A stretch of DNA of 41,681 bases from CAXPZW01 sp964221845 (GTDB taxonomy: Bacteria > Bacteroidota > Bacteroidia > Flavobacteriales_D > Sanyastnellaceae): positions 1-41,681 of the forward strand of contig CAXPZW010000051.1 in the NCBI GenBank assembly GCA_964221845.1, in the 5' to 3' direction. Position 1 is the stretch's first letter; every line of letters begins with the position of its first letter. The position numbers and the translations under genes were made by a program. Positions 40,290-41,681 of the stretch are shown here, piece after piece. The notes beneath the pieces are model-generated. The model was not told where the DNA came from. It was given only the letters and a program-made list of their open reading frames with translations, and ran no database searches.

Positions 40290-41303
40290 TCATTCTTTGT
40301 CCGCATCAGGACTGGGTCGCAAAGCAGGTGGTACTCGCTCTTCTATCGGTGGTTTTTCGTATTCGAAATACAAGAAATCTGTGACTTCAGACACGAAGGC
40401 GCTGTGATATTTCGAAATGGCCTCTTTTTGGCAGTCATTGAGACTCGTCTCTGCCCAATTCATCTTAGTTTGTTCAGAAAAAATCACATTAAAATTAGTT
40501 AATGCTTTTTCGAGTTGTTTCTTACTAAATTCTATTCTTAACTCTAACTTGCGTTCTTCGAGTTCATTAGGTGGCCAATTTTCGAAAACCAATTTATCCA
40601 TTTCGACATAGGACTGTTCCAGCGCAACAACATGCTCCTTGATGTCGTCATGACTTTTCTTGTACTGTTTCTGACCCGTCGGACCCGCATCTGACGAAGA
40701 CAAAAGCACCTCAAGGGCACCGAAAGCTTTGCTCGTTGCTACCTTCCAAACCTTTGCAGATGTAACAAGCCCTTTGCGAGTCAACCATGCGGAAAATCCT
40801 TTGGCATAGAGTGAATTCGCATCCCAAACCATACCGACTGCATCTGAAGCCGTAGCATTGTCCAAAGTTTCGATTAAAGTTTGGCAGTGCCCCTCAACTT
40901 CTTCTAGAAAAGTACCGATCCAGCCATAGTCGCATTTGAAGTTGAAGTCTAAGTTTGGAGATTCGTGGTAAAACCATGTGGTGTAGGCTTCATCGACATA
41001 TGCGCACATAGCCCCTATAGATTTCTCTTTTCCATCAACGAACAATGGCGTAACTCCGATGTAAACAGTTTGTAAACGGCCATTGAAAGAAGTTTTACTT
41101 TTTACCCCCAACAAATATTTGTAAGAACCTGACGATGTAGGGTTGTTGGATCGTTTTAGCTGCCACAACACTGTAATGGGGTTGTCGTATTTCGACTGAA
41201 AGGTGTACTCAGTCCAGTCGGTCAAAGTGACCGATCCAGACTGGCCCCTGAGGCAGGGCGCAAAGAAGAAGGGTACAAAGAAGAGTAGGATGCCTGGTCT
41301 CAT
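40290..41303 (-). CDS. Exported unknown protein at the head of the island operon
   Basis: This 337-residue protein begins with a signal peptide (MRPGILLFFVPFFFAPCLRG). A start seven residues upstream (ATG 41324) is possible. An N-terminal beta-rich domain (TLTDWTEYTFQSKYDNPITV) is followed by an alpha-helical half with charged, possibly coiled stretches (ELEERKLELRIEFSKKQLE). No family is recognised. It is the first gene of the three-gene set. Confidence 0.65.
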   Translation of the reverse strand: MRPGILLFFVPFFFAPCLRGQSGSVTLTDWTEYTFQSKYDNPITVLWQLKRSNNPTSSGSYKYLLGVKSKTSFNGRLQTVYIGVTPLFVDGKEKSIGAMCAYVDEAYTTWFYHESPNLDFNFKCDYGWIGTFLEEVEGHCQTLIETLDNATASDAVGMVWDANSLYAKGFSAWLTRKGLVTSAKVWKVATSKAFGALEVLLSSSDAGPTGQKQYKKSHDDIKEHVVALEQSYVEMDKLVFENWPPNELEERKLELRIEFSKKQLEKALTNFNVIFSEQTKMNWAETSLNDCQKEAISKYHSAFVSEVTDFLYFEYEKPPIEERVPPALRPSPDADKE

Positions 41304-41324
41304 GTTCGCTTGGTTTAACAGCAT

Positions 41325-41600
41325 GGAATTTCGGAATTTCTTTTGATCTCACTAGCAAATTCTCATTGCAAGCGATCAAGGTTGAAGTGCGTTTCGCAAC
41401 TAGCGCCCTACTTAGGCGAGTTGTGATTGGTTACGGAGGGATAGTCCATGTTTTGCCAATGGCCAGCCTTTATCCGGTGGGAGCATTTCGCTTACAATGT
41501 GAAACATGCAGCGCATAACGCTTTGAATGGAAGTTGACATTTGTTCTGAACAAGCATTGCCGAACCGGGTTTATATTTGTTGTCAACATACGTTAGCGAT
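41325..41600. promoter_or_regulatory. Divergent intergenic region at the island boundary
   Basis: This 276-bp stretch has no gene I can support. A consensus -7 box TATATTTG sits at 41572-41579 on the plus strand, 21 bases before the ATG at 41601. An imperfect hairpin CAACTagCGCC ... GGCGAGTTG spans about 41397-41422. A -7-like GAGAATTTG on the minus strand points towards the island operon. Confidence 0.45.
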
Positions 41601-41681
41601 ATGCAACTCCGTAACCTTCTCCTCTCTACCGCCGCAGCCGCTGCTATTGGCTGGGCTGTAACCCCCAAAGAATACACCATC
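41601..41681 (+). CDS. Partial exported protein, N-terminal part only
   Basis: Only 27 codons are in the window. They encode a signal peptide (MQLRNLLLSTAAAAAIGWAV) followed by TPKEYTI. The consensus -7 box 21 bases upstream supports the start. The family cannot be named. Confidence 0.6.
   Translation, partial: MQLRNLLLSTAAAAAIGWAVTPKEYTI

Larger units (their letters stand above)
38400..41330. other. A+T-rich island of three exported proteins
   Basis: The stretch is visibly richer in A+T than its surroundings: by hand count the 60 bases from 40441 have 19 G+C, against 32 in the 60 bases from 11281. Codon use shifts accordingly. It holds three minus-strand genes, each for an exported protein, and no recognisable mobility gene, tRNA or flanking repeat. 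Horizontal acquisition is the likely cause. Confidence 0.6.

Noticed and set aside
41397..41422. Imperfect hairpin considered as an attC site of an integron
   Set aside because: The flanking core sites RYYYAAC and GTTRRRY do not fit and there are no cassettes with repeated sites.
1..41681. CRISPR arrays, tRNA or rRNA genes, insertion sequences
   Set aside because: No regularly spaced repeats, no cloverleaf-like segments and no transposase motifs were seen.

Overview
The window reads as chromosomal DNA of a member of the Bacteroidota, most likely a marine, light-exposed flavobacterium-like organism with fairly high G+C content. The reasons are repeated promoter-like TAnnTTTG (-7) boxes close to start codons, start codons without Shine-Dalgarno sequences, many short exported proteins and lipoproteins, and a CruF/CrtD pair typical of monocyclic carotenoid synthesis in marine flavobacteria. 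This assignment is inference; no rRNA or marker tree was available.

Layout. 1-4280 (minus): a partial membrane protein, a small zinc-ribbon membrane protein and a very large TraB/GumN-like exported protein. 4367-4969: a decayed gene with several in-frame stops. 4992-8453 (minus): a tightly coupled carotenoid operon (CruF hydratase, CrtD/CrtI desaturase, flavin-reductase-like protein, SDR). It is divergent, across 99 bp, from a light/DNA-repair cluster at 8553-13498 (plus): a small unknown protein, a photolyase-like flavoprotein, a DUF2256 zinc protein, an FeS-type (6-4) photolyase and a DASH cryptochrome. 13551-15922: an MBOAT acyltransferase and its SGNH-like partner. 15948-17838: small exported proteins, one interrupted by an in-frame TAA. 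17876-18040: a fragment resembling the start of a MATE transporter. 18057-22347: a GT39-like glycosyltransferase, a beta-carbonic anhydrase with a strong terminator, an exported protein and a PrsW-type protease. 22341-23159 (minus): a fatty-acid-hydroxylase-family enzyme. 23294-28934: a glutamate-synthase-like FMN protein, a SulP transporter, an M20 amidohydrolase and a polytopic membrane protein with conserved-looking histidines. 29004-31918: a SnoaL-like remnant, PhzF, a 43-residue membrane protein and TypA/BipA. 31949-36218: a lipoprotein and a compact run of SIMPL, YiiX-like hydrolase, K+ channel, unknown protein, TIGR02117 protein and an SH3-like protein. 36366-38300: zinc ribbon, small protein, alpha/beta hydrolase, SDR. 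38400-41330 (minus): an A+T-rich island with three exported proteins of unknown function. 41601-end: start of another exported protein.

How the genes fit together. The centre of interest is a light theme. Carotenoid-tailoring genes and three different photolyase/cryptochrome paralogs are transcribed away from one short intergenic region. A carbonic anhydrase, a SulP (possibly bicarbonate) transporter, a sterol-desaturase-like hydroxylase and a membrane protein that could be a distant Blh-like carotenoid cleavage enzyme lie within the next 20 kb. The most unusual single proteins are the photolyase-like protein with His where photolyases carry the flavin-contacting Asn, and an SDR whose catalytic Tyr is replaced by Val. 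The window also holds at least four gene remnants, so it is actively losing small genes.
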